From positions 8,618,001-8,682,000 of the forward strand of contig JAULSN010000001.1 of NCBI GenBank assembly GCA_033439765.1: a DNA stretch of 64,000 bases, written 5' to 3'. Shown in pieces: positions 10,759 through 19,811 of this stretch. This stretch comes from Lasiosphaeria ovina (lineage: Eukaryota > Ascomycota > Sordariomycetes > Sordariales > Lasiosphaeriaceae). Under the pieces are notes generated by a model. The model did no database searches and was not told the DNA's origin. It saw nothing but the letters and a program-made list of their open reading frames with translations. Both the position numbers and the translations under genes were made by a program. Position 1 is the first letter of the stretch. Each line of letters starts with the position of its first letter.

Positions 10759-12170
10759 ATGGCAGCCCGCAAGCGCAAACCAGCGGCGACAGTCGCAGAG
10801 GCCGAGAAGCTTCCTCCTGCGGAACCCTCGCGCCGGCGATCCGCGCGCGTTTCCAGCAGCACCAAGAGCAAATACTTTGAAGCCGCCTCGGACGAGTCGG
10901 AGTTCGACGACGTGGTGGCGATAAAGAGACGGCGCAAGTCTGCGCAGCCTGCCGCGACTCCCAAGAAGACCGGCAGGAAAGGAGCCAAGAAGGCCGCAGC
11001 AGAAGACGAGGACGCCGAGGACGAATATAAAGAAGAAGCGGTAGAGGGCGAGGACGACGAAGACGACGATGCAAACGACAAGGCCGACGACAGCGACGAC
11101 GAAATCGACGAGGATGCGCCGCCAAAGGTCACCTTCATCCCGCTGCCCAAGCTCCGCGACACGGGCGGCGTCGAGTACGCCGACGAGCGCCTGCACAAGA
11201 ACACGTTTGCCTTTCTCAAGGACCTCAAGGCGAACAACAAGCGGTCGTGGCTGAAATGTAAGCTCCTTTCATCCTCTCTGGCAACGGGCTAGTTCTTTTG
11301 GGCTAACATCGCCGCCACAAAGTGCACGACGACGAATACCGCCGCTCGCTCAAGGACTGGGAATCCTACGCCATGACGCTCACCGACAAGATCGTGGCGG
11401 CCGACGAGACGATCCCCGAGCTGCCCTTCAAGGACATCAACTTCCGCATCTACCGGGACATCCGCTTCAGCAACGACCCGACGCCGTACAAGGTTTGTCT
11501 TGCCATCCCCCCCCCCCCCCCCCCGGCTCCAGTACGCATCTAAACCCAAACCCCTTATTAATATTCGAACCTGTCATAGCCGCACTACTCAGCCGCGTGG
11601 TCGCGGACGGGCCGCAAGGGGCCATACGCATGCTACTACGTGCACGCCGAGCCGGGAGCGTGCATGGTCGGCGGCGGGCTCTGGCACCCGGACGGCGGCG
11701 CGCTGCAGAAGCTGCGCGCGAGCATCGACGAGCGGCCGCAGCGGTGGCGGCGCGTGCTGATGGACCCTGAGTTCAGGCGCGTGTTCCTCCCCAAGGTCGC
11801 CCCGGCAGACAGCACCTCCCCTGCCTCCAAAGGGAAGAAAAAGAAGGCCGGCGACGACCACGACGACACGGCCGTGATCCAAGCCTTTGCCGAGTCGAAC
11901 GCCGAGGGCGCGCTCAAGACGCGGCCCAAGGGCTTCATCCCCGACCACCGCGACATGGCGCTGCTCAAGCTGCGCAACTTTGTCGTCGGCAAGAAGCTGC
12001 CCGACGACGTGTTTACCGCCGACGGTAGCCAGGACGAGGTGGCGCGCGTCGTCAAGGCCATGGTGGGGTTCGTGACGCACCTCAACCGCATCGTCATGCC
12101 CGACCCCAACGGCGACGACGACGACGATGATGATGATTCAGATGGCGAAGAGAATGGAGATGGCGCCTAG
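10759..12170 (+). CDS. DUF2461 (TIGR02453 family) protein, 419 aa, 3 exons
   Basis: Exons 10759-11257, 11323-11492 and 11580-12170; introns are 65 nt (branch GCTAAC about 11302) and 87 nt, the second beginning with a long C tract. Residues 1-140 are a low-complexity tail: basic N-terminus with KRRRKS nuclear-type signal, then a long Asp/Glu-rich run. The DUF2461 domain follows (about 150-400): NTFAFLKDLKANNKRSWLK, then HDDEYRRSLKDWE, FKDINFRIYRDIRFSNDPTPYK joined across intron 2 to PHYSAAW, and the GGGLWHPD turn. The family is conserved in bacteria and fungi but its biochemical activity is unknown. A nuclear location is inferred from the tail only. The C-terminus ends in a run of Asp codons. 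Confidence 0.92.
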
Positions 12171-13177
12171 AGCCGAGGACGGGCATATTTGGATTTTAAA
12201 AGCAAGCCCAGTTTATTTTTCTTGCTTCGTGCCTCCCTGAAACCGTCAAGAGCACGACTTCTTCGCTGGATACTAGGTAGGTAGGTATCTATGGTGTGTA
12301 TTTATATCATGTTGGTTGGAGACTTGTGTGTATTTCTGGGGTATACGTACACGGGGATATCTGTGGCGTTGTTATGGAGTTGGCAGTCATTTTGGATCCT
12401 TGCCGGTTTTCTTCTCACCCCAACAGTGTTATATGCAAGTATTATGGAGTATACGCGAATGAAAGGGAACGGCAGATTAACACTACAGACTCGTTAGGTA
12501 CCTGAATATATTACAAGCAGAAACGGAAGCCAAAGTCTTTACCCTAACCCTAGGAACTGCCGAACATTGACTTAGCAAACACCAACTCCCCCAACCCTCG
12601 CCCGAGTCATCCGTGGCCACGGAGGAGCATGGGTTTGAGAAAACAGCACTACGCATATCCCCGACGGCTATTACGGCGATGATCCCAGCAACAGGGTGGG
12701 TGGGTATCGAATGGATATCAAAAGAGCTATAAGTGTATCTCACTCTCCTCCCCTACGCGGTCCTCCCTCGCAAGATAAACACAAACAACGAAAAACAGAG
12801 CCGGTACAAAAAAAACAAAAGTGGTATCGTTCGGTATCATATCCGCAGAAAAGCAGCCCACTCCGGAAAAAAAAAACGACGAACAAAGTGAAAATCAAGT
12901 ACCCAGTCAAGTCAAGTCCTCCTAACTCGCGATCATCGAGAGCCTCCTCGCCCAGCCAACTTCCAACCATTAATTGACTCGCTCATGGTCCAGTCAGAGT
13001 CAGGATTGTCGTGTCCGTGCCTAACTCATCAATCGCTAGCTGGTTTCGGCGTATGAGTTGTGACAAATCCCTTCAGGCACAGCGCACCCGTCTAACCTTG
13101 AACAAGATTGGATTAGGTAGGTTGGGAGCCGGAACGAAGCATCAAGACCCGGCGAACGGGTCGGTCGACGTGCGGAT
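12171..13177. other. Intergenic, convergent 3' flanks
   Basis: This 1 kb lies between two genes that converge, so it should hold both 3' untranslated regions. It has a GTAGGTAGGTA motif at about 12274-12285, a short telomere-like CCCTAACCCTA at about 12542-12552 and A-rich tracts at 12800-12880. Frames here are short and without domains. Confidence 0.5.
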
Positions 13178-14020
13178 TTAGGCCGTGGTTGTCGGGGCGG
13201 CAGCGGCAGCAGGAGCGGCCTCGGCAGCGGGTGCTGCTGCGGGAGCGGGTGCCGGCTCCTCGGTCTTTGTCTCGGCGGGGGGAGCAGGGGTCGGCTCAGC
13301 AGCTGGAGCAGCCGGAGCAGCCGGAGCGGCGGGAGCAGGAGTCTCGGCCGGGGCGGCAGCGGGGGCGGCAGCGGGGGCGGCAGCGGGGGCGGCAGCGGGG
13401 GCGGTGGGTGCAGCGGCCTCCTTGGCGGGCGCAGCGGCTGCTAAAAAGAAAGTTTGTTAGCTTTGTGCACTAGAATTGAGACATTGGACGGGCAGGGAAA
13501 AGTAAAACGTACCGGGCGCAGCGGCAGGCGTCTCGGCGGCGGGAGCGGCGGCAGGAGCGGCTGCTGACAACAAGCGTTAATGCCAAGCGACTTCATTTCC
13601 CCACCATAAGCACTCCCCATCAGGGTACGGATGACTTACCAGCAGGAGCGGCGGCGGCGGTCTCCTCAGCCTTGACGCCCTCGGGCGTGGCAGCGACGAC
13701 GGGTGAAGTCACGGCAGCGCTGGCAGGGGCGGCAACTGCCGCAGGCGCGGCGGCGACAGCAGCGGCGGCGCCTTCGGGCTTTGGCTCTGCCTTGGCCTTC
13801 TTTTCGCCCCTGCTCTTGAAGGCGGCCTTGAGCTTGCTCTTGAGGTTGTCAAGAGCTCCGAGTGCTGCAAGGCAATTGCCCGGTTAGCGCGTCCGGTGAT
13901 TCAGGGTGCCAAGGGGATGCGCGGACTGTGGTGCTTGTGAAGGAAGTCATGCGGATGCTATTTCGCAAGATGGCGATGGCGGCGGTGGGGAAGGGGTGAT
14001 GACTTACGGATTCCAGGCAT
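13178..14020 (-). CDS. Ala/Pro-rich low-complexity protein, 183 aa, 4 exons
   Basis: Rebuilt exons in transcript order: 14020-14008, 13864-13640, 13563-13513, 13440-13178; introns of 143, 76, 72 nt all interrupt codons after the first base. The start is ATG at 14020-14018 and the stop TAA at 13180-13178. The N-terminus MPGIPLGALDNLKSKLKAAF followed by KSRGEKKAK looks like an amphipathic helix with a basic patch. The remaining 150 residues are almost all Ala and Pro with scattered Glu/Thr, including four exact repeats coding AAPA. There is no signal peptide or membrane span. I do not recognise the family; the helix could attach to a membrane or lipid body, with the Ala/Pro part as an extended spacer, but that is inference. 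Consistent frame, four splice sites and the shared intron phase make the gene credible. Confidence 0.72.
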
Positions 14021-14271
14021 GGCTGCGGTATTAATGAGCGGTCGTCGGGATTATGTAGCAACTAATTAATTGCTGGTAAAAGCGATGCTTTTAGTTGGCT
14101 GCGAGTTGTTTGCGGATGGGCAATTGTCGACGCACGATGTTATGAAAGGCGATGATGGGTTTGGAGAAAGGCACTCGCAAGAAGGTTGGAAGCTGGAGGA
14201 AGCCGAAAGTGGGAAGGGAGCGCTGTGTCGTTCTGCTGCGCCAGAAACAGATAAATAGCCGAAAACAGGGA

Positions 14272-14272
<1 letters not shown>

Positions 14273-14312
<40 letters not shown>
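14273..14312. repeat. Hexanucleotide microsatellite (ACAGGC)n
   Basis: Six perfect ACAGGC units are followed by a decayed ACAGAC unit. The reading frames that cross it on both strands are artefacts of the repeat (HRHRHR or VPVPVP/CACACA peptides). Confidence 0.9.
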
Positions 14313-15203
14313 ACACGTTCCGTTCCACGCAGCGCAGCCAGACAAACGTGCAGCCATGTTCCGATGCGGATGCAGCTGGTCGAATTGTTATTGCAGGCAG
14401 GCAGGCAGGCGTCTCGCTCACCCATATCTGAGACAGGCGACTAATAAAAGCTCAGCTATCCAAGATCGCCAGAAGCGCCTTCCGCCTTCCCCCGCAGTCA
14501 ATGCAGACCACATGTACTTATACGCGTGTCCATGCCAGCGAACCTTCTTCAGCTGTGGTCCAGATGTCGGATATCGCGACACTGGTAAAAGAGATGGCGC
14601 AAGCGGCGGGTTGGTTTACGAAATTACTCGCTCTGCAGCTTTCATTTTGACCTGGGAGGAAAGTGCGACGGACTCCGCGACTTGAGGTAAGCAAGTTAGC
14701 CAAGGAATCTAGATGCCTAACGGCACATACGAAATGCGCCTCGACAGCTCGATCAGGGATTGCATCGCTTGTCAGGAACAAAGCAAGCCCTCGTCACTGC
14801 AGCCTTTGAACTGCTGGTCAACTGCGTGTATTCTATCTACTAAGCCGATCCCGACTTCCATGAATCGAATCACAAGATAAGTAGCCGCATTGCACGGAAT
14901 ATAAATTGCAGGAATATGTGCCATCTCGGTACCGTCATCCCCGTTTCTCACGCGCGGGGCAAACGTCAGTGCGCCTCCACTCAACGACAATGACAGGGGC
15001 GCACCCCCGCACAGCGTTGGGGGTTGGGGGCTTGGAGTACGCTCGCTACGAGTACGGAGACCCAGAAGCTACTGTACCTTGTTCCATCAGAAACGTTATC
15101 GCCGAGATGCTAATCGATAAGGATGGCCCGATAATTATCGATAAGATCGATCGGCGCCCTCGGTGCAATGACGAACGAACAATCTCACAGCGGATTTGTA
15201 ATA

Positions 15204-15314
15204 CACCTCCCCCGGGGTAATAAGGGTTAGCGCGACAAGGGGGTTCATACCTGACATTTGTGTGATTCCACATACTCCCCGGCCACGCTAACCTTTATTA
15301 CCCCGGGGGAGGTG
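15204..15314. mobile_element. MITE-like element B, 111 bp, nearly perfect inverted repeats
   Basis: The left arm CACCTCCCCCGGGGTAATAA continues to GGGTTAGCG; the right arm is its reverse complement with one mismatch (about 29 of 30 bases). TA flanks both ends (15202-15203 and 15315-15316). The core is only about 50 bp. It could also be read as a long hairpin, but the TA duplication favours a miniature transposon of the Tc1/mariner type. It differs in sequence from elements A and C. Confidence 0.78.
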
Positions 15315-16569
15315 TATATTGAGGTTCGACCCAAATCATCTAGCCGCGGCCATCCTTTTTGCAACCCGTAAGTGAACTGCCATGGAAATTGCCACCATAA
15401 CTAAAGCATGGTATAACACCTGGTGATCTCAATGCATCCAAACTCTCCCATGGAGAAGGCGGGCACTATAGTTACTCGCAGCAGCGCCACGCTGAGCAAT
15501 AGTGGTCGTCTTCCGAACCTATCATCACCTAATAGCTTCTCAGGCGACGGCTAGCTAGTCTCGATGAGATCCTGGGTCTTTCAAAACGGTCAAGGACGGA
15601 CATATTTGAATGGCGGAGCTAAGCGTTGTGCCGCTAGGCTTCCTTTCAAACCAGCTTGGTTGAGAAACAGGAATGGCTGACTTTATACGGGCGAGAAGTG
15701 ATAGGAATGGGGAAATATTACCACAACCTGACGACCGTGCTTACTGCAACCCGTTTTCCCCCTTGCTTGCTTGCCCGCTCGCACCGAGCGTAAGCTGCAA
15801 GGCTGGGCGATTCCGATACATACTAAAAATATAGTTAGCTAAGGCACTTCAATCCCCTGTCTGATTCTGTGACCAAGCTATATTCTCACTTCGGCTGCAA
15901 GACCCAAGAAAGGCAACGCTGTTTCATGCCCATGATAGAACAAGTGCGTGCGTGAGAGACGAGGACAGTCAACACCGCGCCTCTGTCACCACCAACTTAC
16001 TTGGCTGGTGTGAGATGGGCTCTGGCGCCGCATCTCGCTCGTATTAGTTCGTAAAGGTCATCCTGCCGCCTTCTTGGAAACAATCTCTCATCATCACTAG
16101 TGTTAATCAGAGAGACAGCAGAGACGCTCCATTCTCCGCGAGGGCTCTAAACGAGACGGCGCAGTTTCCGCGCCGTTGGAAAAGGACAAAATTAAAACAT
16201 TCAGAGTCATCTTCGTTGTTTCGTTTGGGTGTCAGAATCCTGGATGAGAGTGAGCATAAGCACTCGCCGTCGGCGCTGTTGCTGTCGCTCTCGTCAGTTC
16301 GGTTGGCTGGTTGGCACCAACGAGGCCGGCGACGATGGAGCCTGGAAGACATAGATGGCCAAGTGCGTGAACCTGAGACTATAAGTATGGCCGTCGATCC
16401 AGCCTTTGTGGTGTCGAAAAACTGATCATCATCCTCACATTCTTAACCCTCACCTCGCCAGCTTCAGTCTCAAACAAACTCTCTCAGCTTTCAGTTCTTC
16501 TCTCGCCAAGAGTAGAACGTCTACCTCCTCCTTACTTCCAACCACCCCCCCAAAAAAACAGTCTTCACG

Positions 16570-16897
16570 ATGCCTGGTACGTTCTATTTGTGGATGACTG
16601 TGTGCCGCCAATTAATGAGAACAAACGAATGGTCTGACTAATTTTTACCTTTACTAACCTTGAAATGTATTTTTAGTTCCCGCCGCGGGTAACTGCCCGA
16701 CCTGCTTGGGCCGCAAGTTCGTTGCCGACGCCAACATGCATTCGTGCAGCCGGTGCGCCCCCCGGACGTGGGTCCTCAAGGGCAAGAACTGCCAGCACTG
16801 CGTGCCCCACGAAGTTTGCAGATCGTGCGGCGCCAGAACTGCGTGGTGGGACAGGTGCAGCACTTGCACCGTGGCGTGCGGGACCTGCAACACGTGA
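16570..16897 (+). CDS. 75-aa mini-protein of six CxxC knuckles (putative zinc-binding)
   Basis: Exons 16570-16576 (ATG CCT G) and 16677-16897; the 100-nt intron has a CTGAC/CTAAC-like branch region near 16634-16657 and a TTTTAG acceptor. The product starts MPVPAAGNCPTCLGRKF and contains exactly twelve cysteines arranged as six CxxC pairs: CPTC, CSRC, CQHC, CRSC, CSTC and CGTC, spaced roughly 7-10 residues apart. There is no signal peptide, so this is not an ordinary secreted Cys-rich effector; the pattern fits zinc ribbons or rubredoxin-type knuckles able to hold up to three metal ions. I do not recognise a named family. A pyrimidine-rich leader with a poly-A/C run just before the ATG suggests good expression. 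The metal binding is inferred from the pattern. Confidence 0.78.
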
Positions 16898-18242
16898 TTT
16901 GAGCTCCCTTTTTTAAGAATGAGATGAGAGGTGTTTGTGTGTGTGTGGGGGGGGGGGGGGGTGTGCCAAGCCTCTGGGAGGCACGCTCTGCTCTGAGAGG
17001 GAGGAGAAGGAGTGTGGGGGGCTAATTAGGGGGGAGGGAGGGAGTTGAGAACATCCCAGCTGGCCTGGGAGTCGACTCTCGGATTAGCAGAGTCCCCCTG
17101 ACGTGACGGGAACGTATGGATGGGAAGCGGGGCAGAGGAAGGGGGATTTAATCAGCTGGCTGGTTATATATATATACGTAAAGCATCTCGACATCCACCG
17201 TCTATCACCACTGTAACTACAGACTAGACTTCCTAGACAGAAAACAGCAATAGAAATAGCGCTGGTCGCTTGCGTTCTTCACTTGTTCTTCATTATCGGG
17301 AAGTCTTTGCCAGACCCGCGTGCGATTCGAGTCTCGGAGCAGCGCTGGAATCAGACCGAGCGAGTCCGGATTCAATGCAAGCAAATAGTTCTAATCATAC
17401 TGTTGCGTCCCTCCCTCAAGACAAGAGATTACGGCCTCGTATTTGACTTGGTTGATTTTCTTTTCCCCGGCGCTTCGCTGTCATCGGCTTGTTCAGTCTT
17501 GGGAAATTTATTTGATTTCGAGGACTCACCCTGTTGGATTAGTCCTATTAGCCAGGCTGCTTGGCAACCTGGTACTGCCGTCTTACGGCGCAGTACTTAT
17601 GTCAAGAAGGAACATGACTTGGCTGCCTCTTTTCTCCCCTTAACCAGCAGATGCAACCAACATCGAGCAGCCAGCCCATCGCGAGGGTGTAAGCACTTAC
17701 GATCTTCAGAGCCTACCTAGGTAGGTAATGAAACCCGGCAAGGAACCTTTTAATTACCTCGCCCGGGACTTTGTCCGATCGGTCCAACCCACGTCTGTCT
17801 GTCGTTGGCAGGGCCAGGTTGACAAGGAAGCAGGTGGCGACAGTGAGAACCTTAATCAATCGGTTCTAGCCTAGCAACTTACATCCCTTTCTGGATAATG
17901 CTAAGTTGAAATACCTTTTTCGGATCGCCCACTCTGCTTACGGCGGCCGCCCAGTTGGCCCCCACGGCGCGGACTGCGGCGGGCTTGCTTACTCGTAACT
18001 AACCAAGTTACCAAGGTAAGGGTAATTGAACCTTTGCTCCAATTCGATTGGTTACGTTGTTATTCGGGGTTTTTCTTTTTATTTTTATTTTTATTTTTTT
18101 GCCCAAGCATGCCCGTCCTGATATGGCGCTCGCCCGTTTCTAGCAGCCAATGGCATTCATCCGCCGCGTTTGGTAGACAGACGGACAGATGATGGGGGGA
18201 AGCGGAGACGATGGGGGGCCGGGCTGCCTTTGAAATTCGGAG

Positions 18243-18278
18243 AATGAATGAATGAACGAATGAATGAATGAATGAATG
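18243..18278. repeat. Tetranucleotide microsatellite (AATG)n
   Basis: About nine AATG units with one AACG variant lie 225 bp upstream of the dioxygenase start codon, presumably within its promoter. Confidence 0.88.
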
Positions 18279-18479
18279 CATCCCCGCATTTCACGCTCCA
18301 ATGGCCTATGCGATCTGATCGACCGTTCAGGCCATCGTCATCGTCGTCTCTCTTAAAGGGCCAAGCATAGTTATGTGCGAGAGGCGCGGTTGCCACCACC
18401 ACCCATGGGCCATCTGCCACTCGAAGAAATAATTCACCAACACAGCCGGGCCCTTCCCTTCCCCGTCTTGGACACAAAC

Positions 18480-18502
18480 AAACCAAACCAAACCAAACCA
18501 CC
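18480..18502 (+). promoter_or_regulatory. AAACC repeat abutting the dioxygenase start codon
   Basis: Four AACCA units end directly at ACC-ATG (start codon 18503), giving an unstructured A/C-rich 5' leader end and a good start context. This supports 18503 as the true start. Confidence 0.6.
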
Positions 18503-19465
18503 ATGACGGCCCCCCCATCCCCTCCCGCACGCCCCCTCCTCGCTCGCCTCCAGCACTCCGGCTTCGTCATCATCCGCAACACCCTCTCCGCCACCGACCT
18601 GACCACGCTCCGCGGCGCAGCGGCACGGCTGACATCCGTCGCGCGGCGCGGCGACTGGCCGCACGTGCGGACGGTAGGCAAGCAGTTCCCGCCGTGGGAC
18701 GCCTCAGTTGCCCGCTCCGCCGGCATCTGGGGCGTGCAGCACCTTTTGCACCCAGACCTGCCACTCAGCGCCGCCGACCGCGCCGCCTTCGCGCGCGTGT
18801 ACTTCTCCGACGCCGTGCTGCGCGTCGTGCGCGAGCTGCTCGAGGTAGACGATGACGAGGAAGAGCTGGTCATGGAGCTGTTCAACATGCTGGTGCGGCC
18901 GGGGACGGAGGCAGAGCCGATGGATGACTTCGCGCTGCGGTGGCACCGCGACGACATTTCCTGGGAGGCGACGGCGGGCGAGGAGGAGGCGCGGCTCTCA
19001 GGTGCTACTGCCCTTCAACAGCACGCGCAGTTCAACCTCGCGCTGTACGACGACGCGTCGCTCATCGTGGTGCCCGGCAGCCACGCGCGGGCGCGCACGG
19101 CGGCGGAGCGCGGCGCGGACCCTTATGATGATGATGGCAACGCCATGCCCGGCGCGGCGGCCGTGGCGCTGGCGCCCGGCGACATGGTCTTCTACGACAA
19201 CAACATTGTGCACCGCGGCGTGTACGCGGCCGGCCGCGAGCGCGCCACGCTGCACGGCTCCGTGGGCCGCGCGGCGGTGGCTGGGGCCGATGACGAGGCC
19301 GCGAACGCGCGCGCGCGGAATGTCCTCCAGCACGGCGTCGGCGCCTATGTCGACCGCTGCGACTTTTCGGGGCTGCCGCAGTGCCGGACGGCCGAGGCCA
19401 TGCGCCGCCGGCTAGTGGACATGGGGCGCCAGCACGGCGACGTGGGGTACAGTCTTAGCGGATGA
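18503..19465 (+). CDS. Phytanoyl-CoA dioxygenase (PhyH) family Fe(II)/2-oxoglutarate enzyme, 320 aa
   Basis: Single exon. The cupin-type metal triad is visible: His148 and Asp150 in WHRDDISW and His237 in NNIVHRGVY, with the 2-oxoglutarate-binding Arg247 ten residues after the distal His. N-terminal GFVIIRNTLSATDL and the central LYDDASLIVVPGSH and LAPGDMVFYDNN segments are PhyH hallmarks. Such enzymes hydroxylate a substrate with O2 and 2-oxoglutarate, releasing succinate and CO2; fungal members act in secondary metabolism and other pathways, and the substrate here cannot be told. There is no peroxisomal targeting signal at the C-terminus (ends SLSG). It is strongly GC-rich, which makes long antisense frames. 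It converges on the GH55 gene with no other biosynthetic genes nearby. Confidence 0.9.
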   Translation: MTAPPSPPARPLLARLQHSGFVIIRNTLSATDLTTLRGAAARLTSVARRGDWPHVRTVGKQFPPWDASVARSAGIWGVQHLLHPDLPLSAADRAAFARVYFSDAVLRVVRELLEVDDDEEELVMELFNMLVRPGTEAEPMDDFALRWHRDDISWEATAGEEEARLSGATALQQHAQFNLALYDDASLIVVPGSHARARTAAERGADPYDDDGNAMPGAAAVALAPGDMVFYDNNIVHRGVYAAGRERATLHGSVGRAAVAGADDEAANARARNVLQHGVGAYVDRCDFSGLPQCRTAEAMRRRLVDMGRQHGDVGYSLSG

Positions 19466-19811
19466 TGTTTGCAGCTCACGTCGGGAGTGAGAGCAGGTGC
19501 GTCGTTGGGTTGCATGACAAATACCATGGCCCGTGAGATTCCACAAGCAAAACATGTTTACAAGAAGGTGATGAAGTGCAAAAATAGCGCGTGAATATAT
19601 ATATTTAGAAAAAGGTAAATAATAACCAACATGTAAATATGTACAGCCTTCTCCTTCAAACGAGCTGGAGAAAAGAAAGCAAGTTCCTCGCGGGTTCGGT
19701 AAATACAACGACAACACGACTTTGTTTCCCCCCCCCTTAACTCAACCCGTCTCATGCCTAACCGAGTACTGACCGCACACACTGGCAACGAGAGACATCC
19801 AACCAAAAGCC
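19466..19811. other. Convergent 3' intergenic region
   Basis: 346 bp hold the 3' ends of the dioxygenase and glucanase genes. It has an AT-rich core with TATATATATTTA at about 19596-19607 and a C-run at about 19729-19737; I see no gene. Confidence 0.6.

Larger units (their letters stand above)
14021..16569. other. Intergenic, 2.5 kb; hexanucleotide repeat and a 111-bp MITE
   Basis: No supported gene lies between the Ala/Pro-rich gene and the CxxC mini-protein gene. It contains the ACAGGC repeat at 14273-14312, a GCAG/GGCA repeat at about 14394-14409, the inverted-repeat element at 15204-15314 and, before the next start, a CT-rich leader at about 16430-16560 typical of strongly expressed fungal genes. 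Confidence 0.5.
16898..18502. other. Intergenic, 1.6 kb with simple repeats
   Basis: After the CxxC gene comes a GT then G-run tract (about 16931-16965), then mixed sequence with no supported gene. A 145-residue frame at 17283-17720 has no domain. A CTACCTAGGTAGG motif lies at about 17712-17725. Close to the next start are a TTTTA-type tract (about 18068-18100), an AATG tetranucleotide repeat (18243-18278) and an AAACC pentamer repeat that runs to the start codon. Confidence 0.5.

Noticed and set aside
10510..11196. 228-codon minus-strand frame over the DUF2461 gene
   Set aside because: Hydrophobic-looking runs are the antisense of the Asp/Glu-rich tail; the plus-strand gene is well supported.
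13185..13473. Plus-strand Gly/Ala- or Arg/Gln-rich frames
   Set aside because: They mirror the Ala/Pro codons of the minus-strand gene, which has coherent splice sites and frame.
14152..14685. 177-codon plus-strand frame through the ACAGGC repeat
   Set aside because: The HRHRHR core is a microsatellite artefact and the rest has no resemblance to a family.
18157..18957. 266-codon open frame antisense to the dioxygenase gene
   Set aside because: It is the mirror of GC-rich codons on the plus strand, has no domain, and includes microsatellite-derived residues at its end.
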